From NCBI RefSeq assembly GCF_029222705.1, contig NZ_JARGZF010000001.1:244437-308436 (forward strand): a stretch of 64,000 nucleotides of DNA. Reading direction: 5' to 3'. Both the position numbers and the translations under genes were made by a program. The notes beneath the pieces are model-generated. The model did no database searches and was not told where the DNA came from. It was given only the letters and a program-made list of their open reading frames with translations. The stretch is from Knoellia sp. p5-6-4 (GTDB taxonomy: Bacteria > Actinomycetota > Actinomycetes > Actinomycetales > Dermatophilaceae). Of this stretch, positions 8,591 through 19,155 are shown piece after piece; within the stretch, counting starts at the first letter, position 1; each line of letters starts with the position of its first letter.

Positions 8591-8623
8591 CGCACCTTTA
8601 TCGGGTGACCCGATAAAGGTGCG
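8591..8623. repeat. Perfect palindrome, copy 2, extended to 33 bases
   Basis: The same 21-base core lies at 8597-8617, and here the symmetry extends outward (CGCACC at 8591-8596, GGTGCG at 8618-8623), giving 16-base arms around one G. As a hairpin it would have a TGA loop. It lies 16 bases beyond the tdk stop, so it is well placed as the tdk terminator. A C6/G5 hairpin at 8567-8586 lies between the two copies. Confidence 0.75.
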
Positions 8624-8638
8624 GCGCCCGGTGAGGGG

Positions 8639-9313
8639 TCAGCAGGGTGGGACGGGGCAGAGGTCGAGGTCGAACGGCAGCGTGTCGGGCGAGGTCGCCG
8701 CGGCGCGGGCAGCGGCGGAGTTCATCCGGCGCATGAAGTGACGTCGGCAGAGCACCTCGTACTCGACCAGCCCGGCCTGACCCGGCTTGGTGTCTCCCAC
8801 GACGACCTGCTCGCCCTCGACGACCATGACGCCGTCGACGACGCGGGCGTTGTGGGTGGCCCGACGGCCGCACCAGCACAGGGCCTCCACCTGGAGCACC
8901 TGCACCCGGTCGGCGAGCTCGATCATGCGGCGCGAGCCGGGGAAGAGCTGGGTGCGGAAGTCGGCGGTGATGCCGAAGGCGAAGACGTCGACGGCCATCT
9001 CGTCGACGATGCGGGCGAGCTGCTCGACCTGCTGCGGCGTGTAGAACTGCGCCTCGTCGCAGATGAGGTAGTCGACGGTGTGGCCCGTGGTGGCGAACTC
9101 GACGACCTCGTCCCAGAAGTCGAGCTCGTCGGTGACCTCACGGGCCGTGGTCGACAGGCCGAGGCGCGAGGAGAGCACCGACTCGCCCATGCGGTCCATC
9201 TTCGTGAAGATCAGCCCGGCACGGCCCCGCGCCTGGTGGTTGTGGTCCATCTGGAGGGCAAGGGTCGACTTGCCGCAGTCCATGGTCCCGGAGAAGAAGA
9301 CGAGCTCAGCCAC
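8639..9313 (-). CDS. tdk: Thymidine kinase
   Basis: It phosphorylates thymidine to dTMP in salvage. The 224-residue type II enzyme starts at a GTG (VAELVFFSG). It shows the P-loop GTMDCGKSTLALQ, the Walker B-like DEAQF and zinc-ribbon cysteines in CWCGRRATHNAR and CRRHF. The last 25 residues, with DLDLCPVPPC, look like a variable tail. It is 11 bases from the phosphodiesterase gene upstream and on the same strand, so probably co-transcribed with it. Downstream lies the palindrome cluster shared with convergent sepH. Confidence 0.93.
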   Translation of the reverse strand: MAELVFFSGTMDCGKSTLALQMDHNHQARGRAGLIFTKMDRMGESVLSSRLGLSTTAREVTDELDFWDEVVEFATTGHTVDYLICDEAQFYTPQQVEQLARIVDEMAVDVFAFGITADFRTQLFPGSRRMIELADRVQVLQVEALCWCGRRATHNARVVDGVMVVEGEQVVVGDTKPGQAGLVEYEVLCRRHFMRRMNSAAARAAATSPDTLPFDLDLCPVPPC

Positions 9314-9324
9314 GAGGGGACAGC

Positions 9325-10473
9325 CTAGGCGCTGTCGCGAGCCGGGACGTGGAAGAGGGGCACGGCCGACTCCTCCTGTGTCAGCGAGCCGTGCAGGCCG
9401 AGCAGGGCGAGCAGCTGCGGCCGGGCACGGCGGGAGTCGACGATGGCGAAGTTCTGCCGCATCGCCACGATGATGTCGCCGACGCGCGGCAGGTTCTGCT
9501 CGCTCACGGGGCCGAACCAGCCCTCCTGCACGGCCTCCTGCTTGGTGCGGATCCAGGCGCGCTCGCCCACCCGCTCCTTCCAGGTCGCCAGCACGTCCGC
9601 CGCGGCGCCGTCCTCGCAGTAGAGCTGCAGCGCCCGCGCCTCGCCGCCGACGTGGCGCACGCCGGCGGCGAGCTCCGGGTCGTGGGCCAGGTCGATCCGC
9701 AGCGCGTGCGGGGCATCGACCATGCCGTGGTCTGCGGTGATGTAGACGGCGGTGTCGGAGGGGACCGAGCGCACCAGCCGGCTGAGCTCGGCGTCGATGG
9801 CCTCGAGCTCGTCGCCCCACTCGTAGGACTGGCAGCCGTGCACGTGCCCCACCTTGTCGAGCTCGCCCCAGTAGAGGTAGACGAGGGAGCGACGCTCGGC
9901 GCGCAGCGCTGCGAGTGCCGCGTCGACCCGGGCCGACAGTGCCCCGGCGGCGCGGAACCGGCCGCCGCGCAGGGCGGCCCGGGTCAGGCCCGAGCCGTCG
10001 AAGAAGCCGGGGCCGATCGAGGTGACGGCCACGCCGTCCGCGGTGGCCCGCTCGAACACCGTCGGCTGGCTCTGCCAGGTCGTGGGGTCGGGGCCGTCCT
10101 CCCACGACAGCTCGTTGAGCAGGCGGTCCTCCCCGGGCACGAGCACCTCGTAGCCGAGCAGCCCGTGCGCCCCGGGCGGCTGGCCGGTGCCGAAGGTGCC
10201 CATCGAGGTGGCCGTCGTGGAGGGGAACCCTGCGGTGATCCGGTATGCCGCCGGCAGCAGCGAGCGCAGGAACGGCGCGTGCCCGCCGCGCCGACGGACC
10301 AGCTCGTAGCCCAGGCCGTCGACGAGCACGACCACCGCGCGGCGGGCCGGTCGCATCGGCACCGACCCGACCTGGTCGAGGCCGGGCACCCCGAGGCTGG
10401 TGGCGACCCCGGGCAGCACCCCGGCAAGACCGGCGCCGTCGTACCGCGGCTCGAGCAGCCCCAGGTGCGGCAC
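9325..10473 (-). CDS. Alkaline-phosphatase-superfamily phosphodiesterase
   Basis: The 382-residue protein belongs to the type I phosphodiesterase/nucleotide pyrophosphatase family. Motifs: VVVLVDGLGYELV (metal Asp), FPSTTATSMGTFGTGQ with the Thr nucleophile, YLYWGELDKVGHVHG (metal Asp and His) and ITADHGMVD (metal Asp-His pair). No signal peptide is seen, so it is probably cytoplasmic. Substrate is unknown. It lies 7 bases beyond the DUF5998 stop and 11 bases before tdk. This trio on one strand suggests an operon. Confidence 0.88.
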   Translation of the reverse strand: MPHLGLLEPRYDGAGLAGVLPGVATSLGVPGLDQVGSVPMRPARRAVVVLVDGLGYELVRRRGGHAPFLRSLLPAAYRITAGFPSTTATSMGTFGTGQPPGAHGLLGYEVLVPGEDRLLNELSWEDGPDPTTWQSQPTVFERATADGVAVTSIGPGFFDGSGLTRAALRGGRFRAAGALSARVDAALAALRAERRSLVYLYWGELDKVGHVHGCQSYEWGDELEAIDAELSRLVRSVPSDTAVYITADHGMVDAPHALRIDLAHDPELAAGVRHVGGEARALQLYCEDGAAADVLATWKERVGERAWIRTKQEAVQEGWFGPVSEQNLPRVGDIIVAMRQNFAIVDSRRARPQLLALLGLHGSLTQEESAVPLFHVPARDSA

Positions 10474-10480
10474 GAGCGCC

Positions 10481-11086
10481 CTAGCGCCCGATGCTGGCGG
10501 AGAGCTCGCGGGCGAAGCCGAGCGCCTGCTCGAGCGCCGTCTCCCCCTCGGCGTCGGCGCTGATGCGCAGCGAGATGTCGTCCGAGGAGATGGTGCCCTC
10601 GAAGCCGTGGTCGGCGTCGCAGCCGGGGTCCGAGCACGTCGCCGGCAGCAGGTCGACCCGGTTGACCGCGCCCCAGCCGAGGGTGAGCGTGATCTCGCGG
10701 CCGAGCGAGCCCGGGCGGTAGTCCTGCGGGCGGGGCACCACGTGGGTGAGCATCACGCCGCGCACCGCGCTCAGCGGGACGCTCTCTGTGGTGGCCGTCG
10801 CGACCTCCTCGTTGCCGGTGTGCTCGTCGGCGTGGTCGTCGGCGTGGGCGATCACGAGCCGCGTGGCCGTCAGGGCCAGCACGGTGATGTGCCGGCGGAC
10901 GACGTCATGGTCGAACGTCGTCTCCTGGTGGACGAGGTGCGAGACGACCTCCTCGTGGCCGAGCGCTGCCTGCACCACGTCGGCGACCAGGGCCGGGTAG
11001 TAGCCCGCCCGCTGGATGGCGCGGGTCAGGTCGTCGGGCAGGGGCACAGCGTGCGCCACGGCGCGGTGAGGAGAGGTCGAACCCAT
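10481..11086 (-). CDS. DUF5998 family protein
   Basis: The 201-residue product starts MGSTSPHRAVAHAVPLPDDL. Beta-rich segments HITVLALTATRLVIAHADDH and GREITLTLGWGAVNRVDLLP fit the actinobacterial DUF5998 family, whose function is unknown. A CSDPGCDADHG motif with two cysteines and a His could bind metal. A His/Asp-rich loop (HADDHADEHTGNEE) is notable. ATG at 11086 is 14 bases from the GNAT-synthetase stop. The frame continues upstream through that gene, but that part is antisense-like composition, not protein. Confidence 0.85.
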   Translation of the reverse strand: MGSTSPHRAVAHAVPLPDDLTRAIQRAGYYPALVADVVQAALGHEEVVSHLVHQETTFDHDVVRRHITVLALTATRLVIAHADDHADEHTGNEEVATATTESVPLSAVRGVMLTHVVPRPQDYRPGSLGREITLTLGWGAVNRVDLLPATCSDPGCDADHGFEGTISSDDISLRISADAEGETALEQALGFARELSASIGR

Positions 11087-11100
11087 GGGGCCATCTTGCC

Positions 11101-13773
11101 CTAGGTGAGGGAGCGCCGCCCCGGGTCCTTGCGCCGCGGGGGTGCGGCGACCGTCACCTCGGCGCCCAGCACGTCCACGCCCCCTGGGTGGGCGTTGACC
11201 GGGTTGAGCACGAGGGACGCCACCTCCGGGAGGTTGTCGGCGAGCACGGAGACCCGCGCGATGAGGTCGGCCAGGGCCGCGCGGTGCACCGGTGCCGCCC
11301 CCCGGTGACCGTGGAGCATGGGGGCCGCCTTGACGGAGGAGATCAGGTCCGACACATCGACGTCGGTCAGGGGCGGGATGCGGTGGCCGATGTCGCCGAG
11401 CAGCTCGGTCGGCGGCCCGGCCACGCTGAAGCTCACCACGGGCCCGAACAGCGGGTCCTCGTCGCTGCGCACCACACAGGGAACCCCGGGGGTGGCCATC
11501 TTCTGCACCACGAAGGTGTTGGCGGCCAACGGGGCCAGGCGGTCGTTGAGGCCGGCGAACGCCGCCCGCACCTCGGCCTCGGTGGCGAGGTCGACACGGA
11601 TGCCACCCATGCCCGGCTGGTGCCGCAGCAGCGGCGCGACGGACTTGACCACCACGGGGTAGCCGAGCGCCTCGGCGGCCGCCACCGCCTCGTCGACGGT
11701 GCGCACCGGCACGCTCCCCCACAGCTCGATCCCGTAGGCGGCCAGCAGCTCGGTCACCTCCTCGAGGGTGAGCTTGCGCCCCTCGGGGTGGGTCTCGAGC
11801 GCCGACGTGACGACGCGCTCGGCCGCAGCGCGGTCGATGCCGGTGGGCAGCACCGGCACGCCGCGGTCTCGTCCCAGCCACTCGGCATACCGAGTGGCGG
11901 CGGCCAGCGCACGGACGGCGTCCTCGGGCATCGCGTAGGCGGGCACGACCTCGCGGCGCTCCTCGGGGTCGGACGCGCTGCCCGAAAGCCGGTCGGTGAC
12001 CCCGCGCATGCCGAGGAAGGTTGCGAGACATGGCTTCTCGGACGTCAGGGCGGCCTCGCGCACCGCGGTGGCGACGTCCTCGTCGGAGGTGACCAGCGGT
12101 GGGATGAAGCAGGTGAGCACCGAGTCGACGCGGGGGTCGGCGAAGGCCTTCGCCAACGCCTCGGAGAACTGCTCCCCCTTGGCCTCCGACGGGAGGGAGA
12201 CCGGCCCGTGCGCGACCTCCAGCCCCCAGCTGACGCACGCCTCGGCGGTGAGCGCACCGAGGGCGTCGGAGTTGCCGACGACCGCGACCCGGTTCCCCTG
12301 CGGGAGCGGCTGGTGCACGACGAGCTGGGCGACGTCGAACATCTGGTGCACGTTCTCGACGCGAATCACGCCGGCCTGGCGGAGCATGGCGTCGAAGGCC
12401 TCGGGGCGCACCCGGGTCTGCCGCGCGCGGTGGCCGGGCGGCACGCCGTAGCTCGAGACCCCGGACTTCACGACGATCACGGGCTTGGTCGCCGCCAGCC
12501 GTCGCGCGATGCGCGAGAACTTGCGGGGGTTGCCCATCGACTCGAGGTAGAGGCCGACCGCGTGGGTCTGCGGGTCGTCGATCCAGTACTGCATGAGGTC
12601 GTTGCCGGAGACGTCGACCCGGTTGCCGGCCGAGGCGAACACCGAGACGCCGAGGTTGCGGCGGGCCGCGGAGGCGAGCACGGCGATGCCGAGGGCGCCG
12701 CTCTGCGAGAAGAGGCCGAGGTGGCCCGGCGGCGGCAGCTGTGGGGCCAGGGAGGCGTTGAGGCGCACCTGCTGGTCGCTGTTGATCACCCCGAAGGAGT
12801 TGGGCCCGATGACCCGCATGCCGGCGCCCCGGGCCGTGTGCAGCAGCTGGTTCTGCAGCTCCTCGCCCTCCGGTCCCGCCTCGGCGAAACCCGCCGAGAC
12901 GACGAGCAGCGTCTTCACCCCCGCCTCGGCGCAGTCCTCCACGACCTCGATCACCTGGCTCGCCGGCACCGCCACGACCGCGAGGTCGACGTGGTCGGGC
13001 ACTTCGCTGACCCGGGCGTAGGCGGCGAGGCCGAGCACCTCCATGGCCTCGTTGTTGACGGCGTAGACGGCCCCGTTGAAGCGTGCCGCGATGATGTTGG
13101 CCAGGATCTGGTGGCCGATGGAGTCGGTGCGCCGGCTGGCCCCGATAACCGCGATGGTGTCGGGGTAGAGCACCGAGCGCATGCTGACGGCCTCGGCGCG
13201 GTGCTCGCGCGAGAGCCGCACGGCCTCGGAGCGCTCGGTCGGCTTGATCTCGAAGCGGATCGAGACGATGCCGTCCTCGAAATGGCGCTCGACCTCGTAG
13301 CCGGCGTCGCTGAACACCGACAGCATCTTGCGGTTCTGCGGCAGGACCTCGGCCACGAACTCCGTGATGCCGGCCTCCTGCGCGATGGTCGCGAGGTGCT
13401 CGAGCATCACCGAGCCGACCCCGCGGCCCTGGAACTGGTCGGAGATGTTGAACGCCACCTCGGCGCTGCCCTTCCCGACCCGGTCGTAGCGGCCGATGCC
13501 CACGATCTCGTCGCGGACCGTCGCGACCAGCGCCACCCGGTCGGTGTAGTCGACGTTGGTGAAGCGCTTGACGTCGCGGTCGCTCAGCTGCCGCAGCGGC
13601 GCGAAGAAGCGCATGTAGATCGACTCGTCGGACTGGCGCGCGTGGAAGCGCCGGATCCGGTCGGCGTCAGCCGGGGTGATGGGGCGGACGTGGGCCACGG
13701 AGCCGTCGCGGAGGACGACGTCCGCCTCCCACTGCACGGGGTAGCCAGGCGGCAGCGTGGCGGCGTCCGTCAT
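11101..13773 (-). CDS. GNAT acetyltransferase fused to acyl-CoA synthetase (NDP-forming) domains
   Basis: This is an 890-residue fusion. Residues about 10-185 are a GNAT domain (FNISDQFQGRGVGSVMLEHL is the acetyl-CoA motif). From about 195 follows a CoA-binding Rossmann domain (YPDTIAVIGASRRTDSIGH), then succinyl-CoA-ligase-like domains with the active-site His region GPNSFGVIN, and an ATP-grasp domain at the end (YPVVVKSVAPLL). This architecture matches Pat-type protein lysine acetyltransferases, with GNAT at the N-terminus as is usual in Actinobacteria. It may acetylate acyl-CoA synthetases; that is inferred from the family. Divergent from the deacetylase lipoprotein. Confidence 0.9.
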   Translation of the reverse strand: MTDAATLPPGYPVQWEADVVLRDGSVAHVRPITPADADRIRRFHARQSDESIYMRFFAPLRQLSDRDVKRFTNVDYTDRVALVATVRDEIVGIGRYDRVGKGSAEVAFNISDQFQGRGVGSVMLEHLATIAQEAGITEFVAEVLPQNRKMLSVFSDAGYEVERHFEDGIVSIRFEIKPTERSEAVRLSREHRAEAVSMRSVLYPDTIAVIGASRRTDSIGHQILANIIAARFNGAVYAVNNEAMEVLGLAAYARVSEVPDHVDLAVVAVPASQVIEVVEDCAEAGVKTLLVVSAGFAEAGPEGEELQNQLLHTARGAGMRVIGPNSFGVINSDQQVRLNASLAPQLPPPGHLGLFSQSGALGIAVLASAARRNLGVSVFASAGNRVDVSGNDLMQYWIDDPQTHAVGLYLESMGNPRKFSRIARRLAATKPVIVVKSGVSSYGVPPGHRARQTRVRPEAFDAMLRQAGVIRVENVHQMFDVAQLVVHQPLPQGNRVAVVGNSDALGALTAEACVSWGLEVAHGPVSLPSEAKGEQFSEALAKAFADPRVDSVLTCFIPPLVTSDEDVATAVREAALTSEKPCLATFLGMRGVTDRLSGSASDPEERREVVPAYAMPEDAVRALAAATRYAEWLGRDRGVPVLPTGIDRAAAERVVTSALETHPEGRKLTLEEVTELLAAYGIELWGSVPVRTVDEAVAAAEALGYPVVVKSVAPLLRHQPGMGGIRVDLATEAEVRAAFAGLNDRLAPLAANTFVVQKMATPGVPCVVRSDEDPLFGPVVSFSVAGPPTELLGDIGHRIPPLTDVDVSDLISSVKAAPMLHGHRGAAPVHRAALADLIARVSVLADNLPEVASLVLNPVNAHPGGVDVLGAEVTVAAPPRRKDPGRRSLT

Positions 13774-13913
13774 GCGGCCAAGGATGTCATGCCGGGCAGC
13801 CGTGCCGGTGGCACCACGGCGTCCCCCGTATGCCGTGGGCGCACCGGCGACCTGTCGTGCCCGGGGACCTTGGCCTCTGCCCCCGCCCGCGGCTTGTGAA
13901 CCAGCATGGGTCC

Positions 13914-14834
13914 GTGAGGACGTGGTGGTCGGCACCGGCAGCGACCGCGCTGCTGGTGCTCGCGGCATGCGGGGGGCAGGCTCCGAGCCCGGCACCGGCG
14001 GCACCGACCACCGCGTCCCCGTCGACCACGTCGGCAGGGGCCCCCAGGCCCACGGCATCGAGCCCCACGCGGCCCACAGGGTCCACCAGCGCCCCGTCGA
14101 CCACCCGGACCACGGGTGCGCCCCGTCCCCCGCGGCCCCCACAGGCCCCGACCCCCAGCACCACGCCCCCGGCACCGCGGACCAGCGCGTCCACCGCGCT
14201 GCCCAGCGCCCTGCGCGGCCGGGTGGTCGCCGCGCTGCCCACCTCCCGGCGGGTCGTCGCGCTCACCTTCGACGGCGGCGCCGGCAGCCAGGGCGCCGCG
14301 TCGATCCTGGCGACCCTGCGCGCGCAGGGGGTGCCCGCGTCGTTCTTCGTCACCGGCGCCTTCGCGAGCGCCAACCCGGCGGTGGTGGGCCAGATGGCGG
14401 TCCTGGGGCCGGTCGGCAACCACACCTGGAGCCACCCGGACCTCACCGAGGCCACGGACGCCGCGGTCCGTCAGGAGCTTGCCACCACCCGGGCCGCCAT
14501 CCTCCGCGCCGGCGCGCCGGACCCCCGCCCGTACTTCCGTTTCCCGTTCGGCGCGTGGGACGCCCATGCCCTGGCCCTCGTCAACGCCGACGGCTACGCC
14601 GCCGTCGGCTGGACCACCGACTCGCTCGGCTGGAAGGGGACCTCCGGCGGCATGACCGTCGACGGGGTCGTCGCCCGGGTGCTGGGCGGGATGTCGCCGG
14701 GGCAGGTGGTGCTCCTGCACGTCGGCGCCAACCCGGACGACGGGACGACGCTCGACGCGAGCGCCCTGCCCCGCATCATCGCCGGCTACCGCCAGGCGGG
14801 CTACGGCTTCACGACCCTGGCGGCGCTGCGGTGA
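13914..14834 (+). CDS. Polysaccharide deacetylase-family lipoprotein
   Basis: A 306-residue exported lipoprotein. It starts at GTG 13914 (VRTWWSAPAATALLV) with lipobox LAAC. A long Pro/Thr/Ser linker runs to about residue 95. The NodB domain follows: RRVVALTFDGGAGSQG is motif 1 and NHTWSHPDL is motif 2 with both metal histidines. Motif 1 has the catalytic Asp, but the second Asp of the canonical TFDDG, a metal ligand, is Gly here. RFPFGAWD and LLHVG give motifs 3 and 5. It probably acts on cell-wall or exopolysaccharide N-acetyl groups; metal use may differ from the textbook enzyme. Confidence 0.87.
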   Translation: MRTWWSAPAATALLVLAACGGQAPSPAPAAPTTASPSTTSAGAPRPTASSPTRPTGSTSAPSTTRTTGAPRPPRPPQAPTPSTTPPAPRTSASTALPSALRGRVVAALPTSRRVVALTFDGGAGSQGAASILATLRAQGVPASFFVTGAFASANPAVVGQMAVLGPVGNHTWSHPDLTEATDAAVRQELATTRAAILRAGAPDPRPYFRFPFGAWDAHALALVNADGYAAVGWTTDSLGWKGTSGGMTVDGVVARVLGGMSPGQVVLLHVGANPDDGTTLDASALPRIIAGYRQAGYGFTTLAALR

Positions 14835-14870
14835 GCAGTCGCTCGGGACGTGGGAGAGGAGAATGACGCC

Positions 14871-15494
14871 GTGGAGTTCAGCGAAGTGGTGCGGCGCCGA
14901 CGGATGGTCCGGCGCTTCGACCCTGACCGGCCCATCGACCACAACACCGTGCGGAAGGTCCTGGCTGCCGCGCTGCGCGCGCCCAGCGCCGGCCACACCC
15001 AGGGGTGGGACTTCGTCGTCCTGGACACGCCCGAGGCGCGACAGCACTTCTGGGCCGCCACGGCCGACCGTGAACCGGACGCCTGGCTGCTCGGCGTCAG
15101 CGCGGCCCCCACCCTCATCGTCTGCTGCTCCAACCCCGAGGCCTACCTCGACCGCTACGCCGAGCCCGACAAGGGCTGGACCGACCGCGACCTCGCCCGG
15201 TGGCCGATCCCCTACTGGGACGTCGACACCGGCATGGCGGCCCTGCTCATGCTGCTCTCCGCCGTGGACCACGGGCTGGGCGCCCTGTTCTTCGGCGTGC
15301 CCGCCGGCACCCACGACGAGGTCCGGCGTGCCCTCGGCATACCCCGCTCCCACCGCATCGTGGGGGTGGTCGCCCTCGGCCACGAGGCCCGGCGGGTCAC
15401 CAGCCCGAGCCTGAAGCGGGGCCGGCGGACGCTCGAGGACGCCGTGCACTGGGGCACCTACGGCGAGTCGGCTCCGGGGCTGCACCACGCGTAG
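14871..15494 (+). CDS. Nitroreductase family flavoprotein
   Basis: A 207-residue FMN-dependent oxidoreductase. The N-terminal VRRRRMVRRFDPDRPID and the APSAGHTQGWDFVVLD segment are the FMN-binding elements; the GLGALFFGVPAG and the C-terminal helix match the same fold. Physiological substrate is unknown. I chose GTG 14871 because GGGAGAGGAG lies about 10 bases upstream; a GTG at 14850 would put that site inside the gene. It follows the deacetylase by 36 bases and precedes parC. Confidence 0.87.
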   Translation: MEFSEVVRRRRMVRRFDPDRPIDHNTVRKVLAAALRAPSAGHTQGWDFVVLDTPEARQHFWAATADREPDAWLLGVSAAPTLIVCCSNPEAYLDRYAEPDKGWTDRDLARWPIPYWDVDTGMAALLMLLSAVDHGLGALFFGVPAGTHDEVRRALGIPRSHRIVGVVALGHEARRVTSPSLKRGRRTLEDAVHWGTYGESAPGLHHA

Positions 15495-15545
15495 GTGATG
15501 ATGGGGTGTTCCACCCCCATCCCCGCCGCAGGAGACGCACCACGC

Positions 15546-18049
<2,504 letters not shown>

Positions 18050-18053
<4 letters not shown>

Positions 18054-19015
18054 CCGGACCCCGCCCCGAGGTGTCCGCCGGCCACGGGTCGAGCGCCCCT
18101 GACGCCTGCTCGGTCGGCTTCGACCGGACCTCGCTGAGCGCCCACGGCACCGCGGCCAGGGCGGGGTTCTGGCTGGCGCTGGAGCAGGAGGGGCCGTGGG
18201 GCCGGGTGGCCGCCACCGAGTCGCACCTGCCCGCGGAGACCGGCCGCCGGCTCGACGAGGAGTGCGCCCGGCGGGGCGGCCGGCTGGCCCTCCTGCGGCG
18301 ACCCGGTCGCCACCCGGACCCCCGCCACGGGGGCGGTCGCACGGCATACCTGGCGTTCTCCGGGCCCGCACCGTGGCTGCTGGTGGCCCACGGCGTGAGC
18401 CTGGACGACCTGCTGGCCGTCGACCTCGACGCGCTGGCGCGGGGCGACCGGGCTGGTGTCACGGCGAGCGTTCCCGGCGCCGAGCCCGCCGACCCGGTGC
18501 TGCTGGTGTGCACGAACGGACGCCGGGATGTCTGCTGCGCCGTCCGCGGCCGGCCGGTCGCGATCGAGGCCGCCGCGCTGGCGCCCCAGCGGGTCTGGGA
18601 GAGCTCGCACACCGGCGGCCACCGGTTCGCCCCCACCGGGGTGCTGCTGCCGCACGGCGTGGCCCTGGCCCGGCTCGACGGAGCGCGGTGCGCGCAGGTG
18701 CTGGACGCCGCCGACCGCGGGCACCTGCCGCCGTGGGTCCTCGGGCCGCGGCACGACCGTGGCCGCAGCGCCCTTCCCGCCGAGGCCCAGGCCGCCGAGT
18801 CGTTCGTGCGGGAGCTGCTCGGCGAGACCTCGCTGACGGCCCTGGCCACCGAGGTCGAGGAGACGTCCGAGGAGGGCGCGCGCGTCGTGGTGCGGCACGT
18901 CGACGGGCGGGTGTGGACGGTGCTGGCCCAGCGCTCAGCGGCAGGAGTCGACCTCGCCGAATCATGCGGTAAGCGGGCAATCCCGGCGCAGGAGTGGCTG
19001 CTCCGCCTGCTGTGA
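18050..19015 (+). CDS. Sucrase/ferredoxin-like family protein
   Basis: A 321-residue protein of the thioredoxin-like Apd1/sucrase-ferredoxin family. The signature [17 protein letters not shown] holds the first cysteine cluster ligands, and [19 protein letters not shown] gives the second motif with two His. Yeast Apd1 uses such Cys/His residues to bind a 2Fe-2S cluster; a cluster here is inferred. An earlier Cys lies in PDACSVG. It overlaps the parC stop by 4 bases (GTGA), so translation is coupled. The function is unknown, and no redox partner adjoins it. Confidence 0.85.
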
Positions 19016-19042
19016 CGTCCTGCGGTTACCAGAACGTTATCC

Positions 19043-19050
19043 AAACGCTT
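19043..19050. promoter_or_regulatory. LacI-type operator half-site 1 (AAACGCTT)
   Basis: AAACGCTT matches the AANCGNTT core of LacI/GalR operators. It lies 113 bases before the binding-protein start and 36 bases from a second such site. The LacI-family gene four genes downstream is the obvious candidate ligand. Confidence 0.5.
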
Positions 19051-19061
19051 GCACAACGCCG

Positions 19062-19090
19062 TTGCGGCCCTGTGGTGAAAGCGTTTTTAT
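19062..19090 (+). promoter_or_regulatory. Promoter of sugar ABC operon with overlapping LacI-type operator
   Basis: TTGCGG (19062-19067) and TTTTAT (19085-19090) are separated by 17 bases, a fair sigma-70-type promoter for this genome. AAGCGTTT at 19079-19086 matches AANCGNTT and overlaps the -10, so a bound LacI protein would block RNA polymerase. Transcript start and protein binding are inferred. Confidence 0.5.
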
Positions 19091-19155
19091 TGGGGGCGGT
19101 CAACCTCAGTGCCGAGGCCAATCCCGCCTCGGCAGGACGCGAAATGGAGGCGGGC

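Noticed and set aside
8496-8623. Insertion sequence or attachment site
   Set aside because: No transposase, integrase, tRNA end or target duplication is nearby; the palindromes alone do not show mobility.
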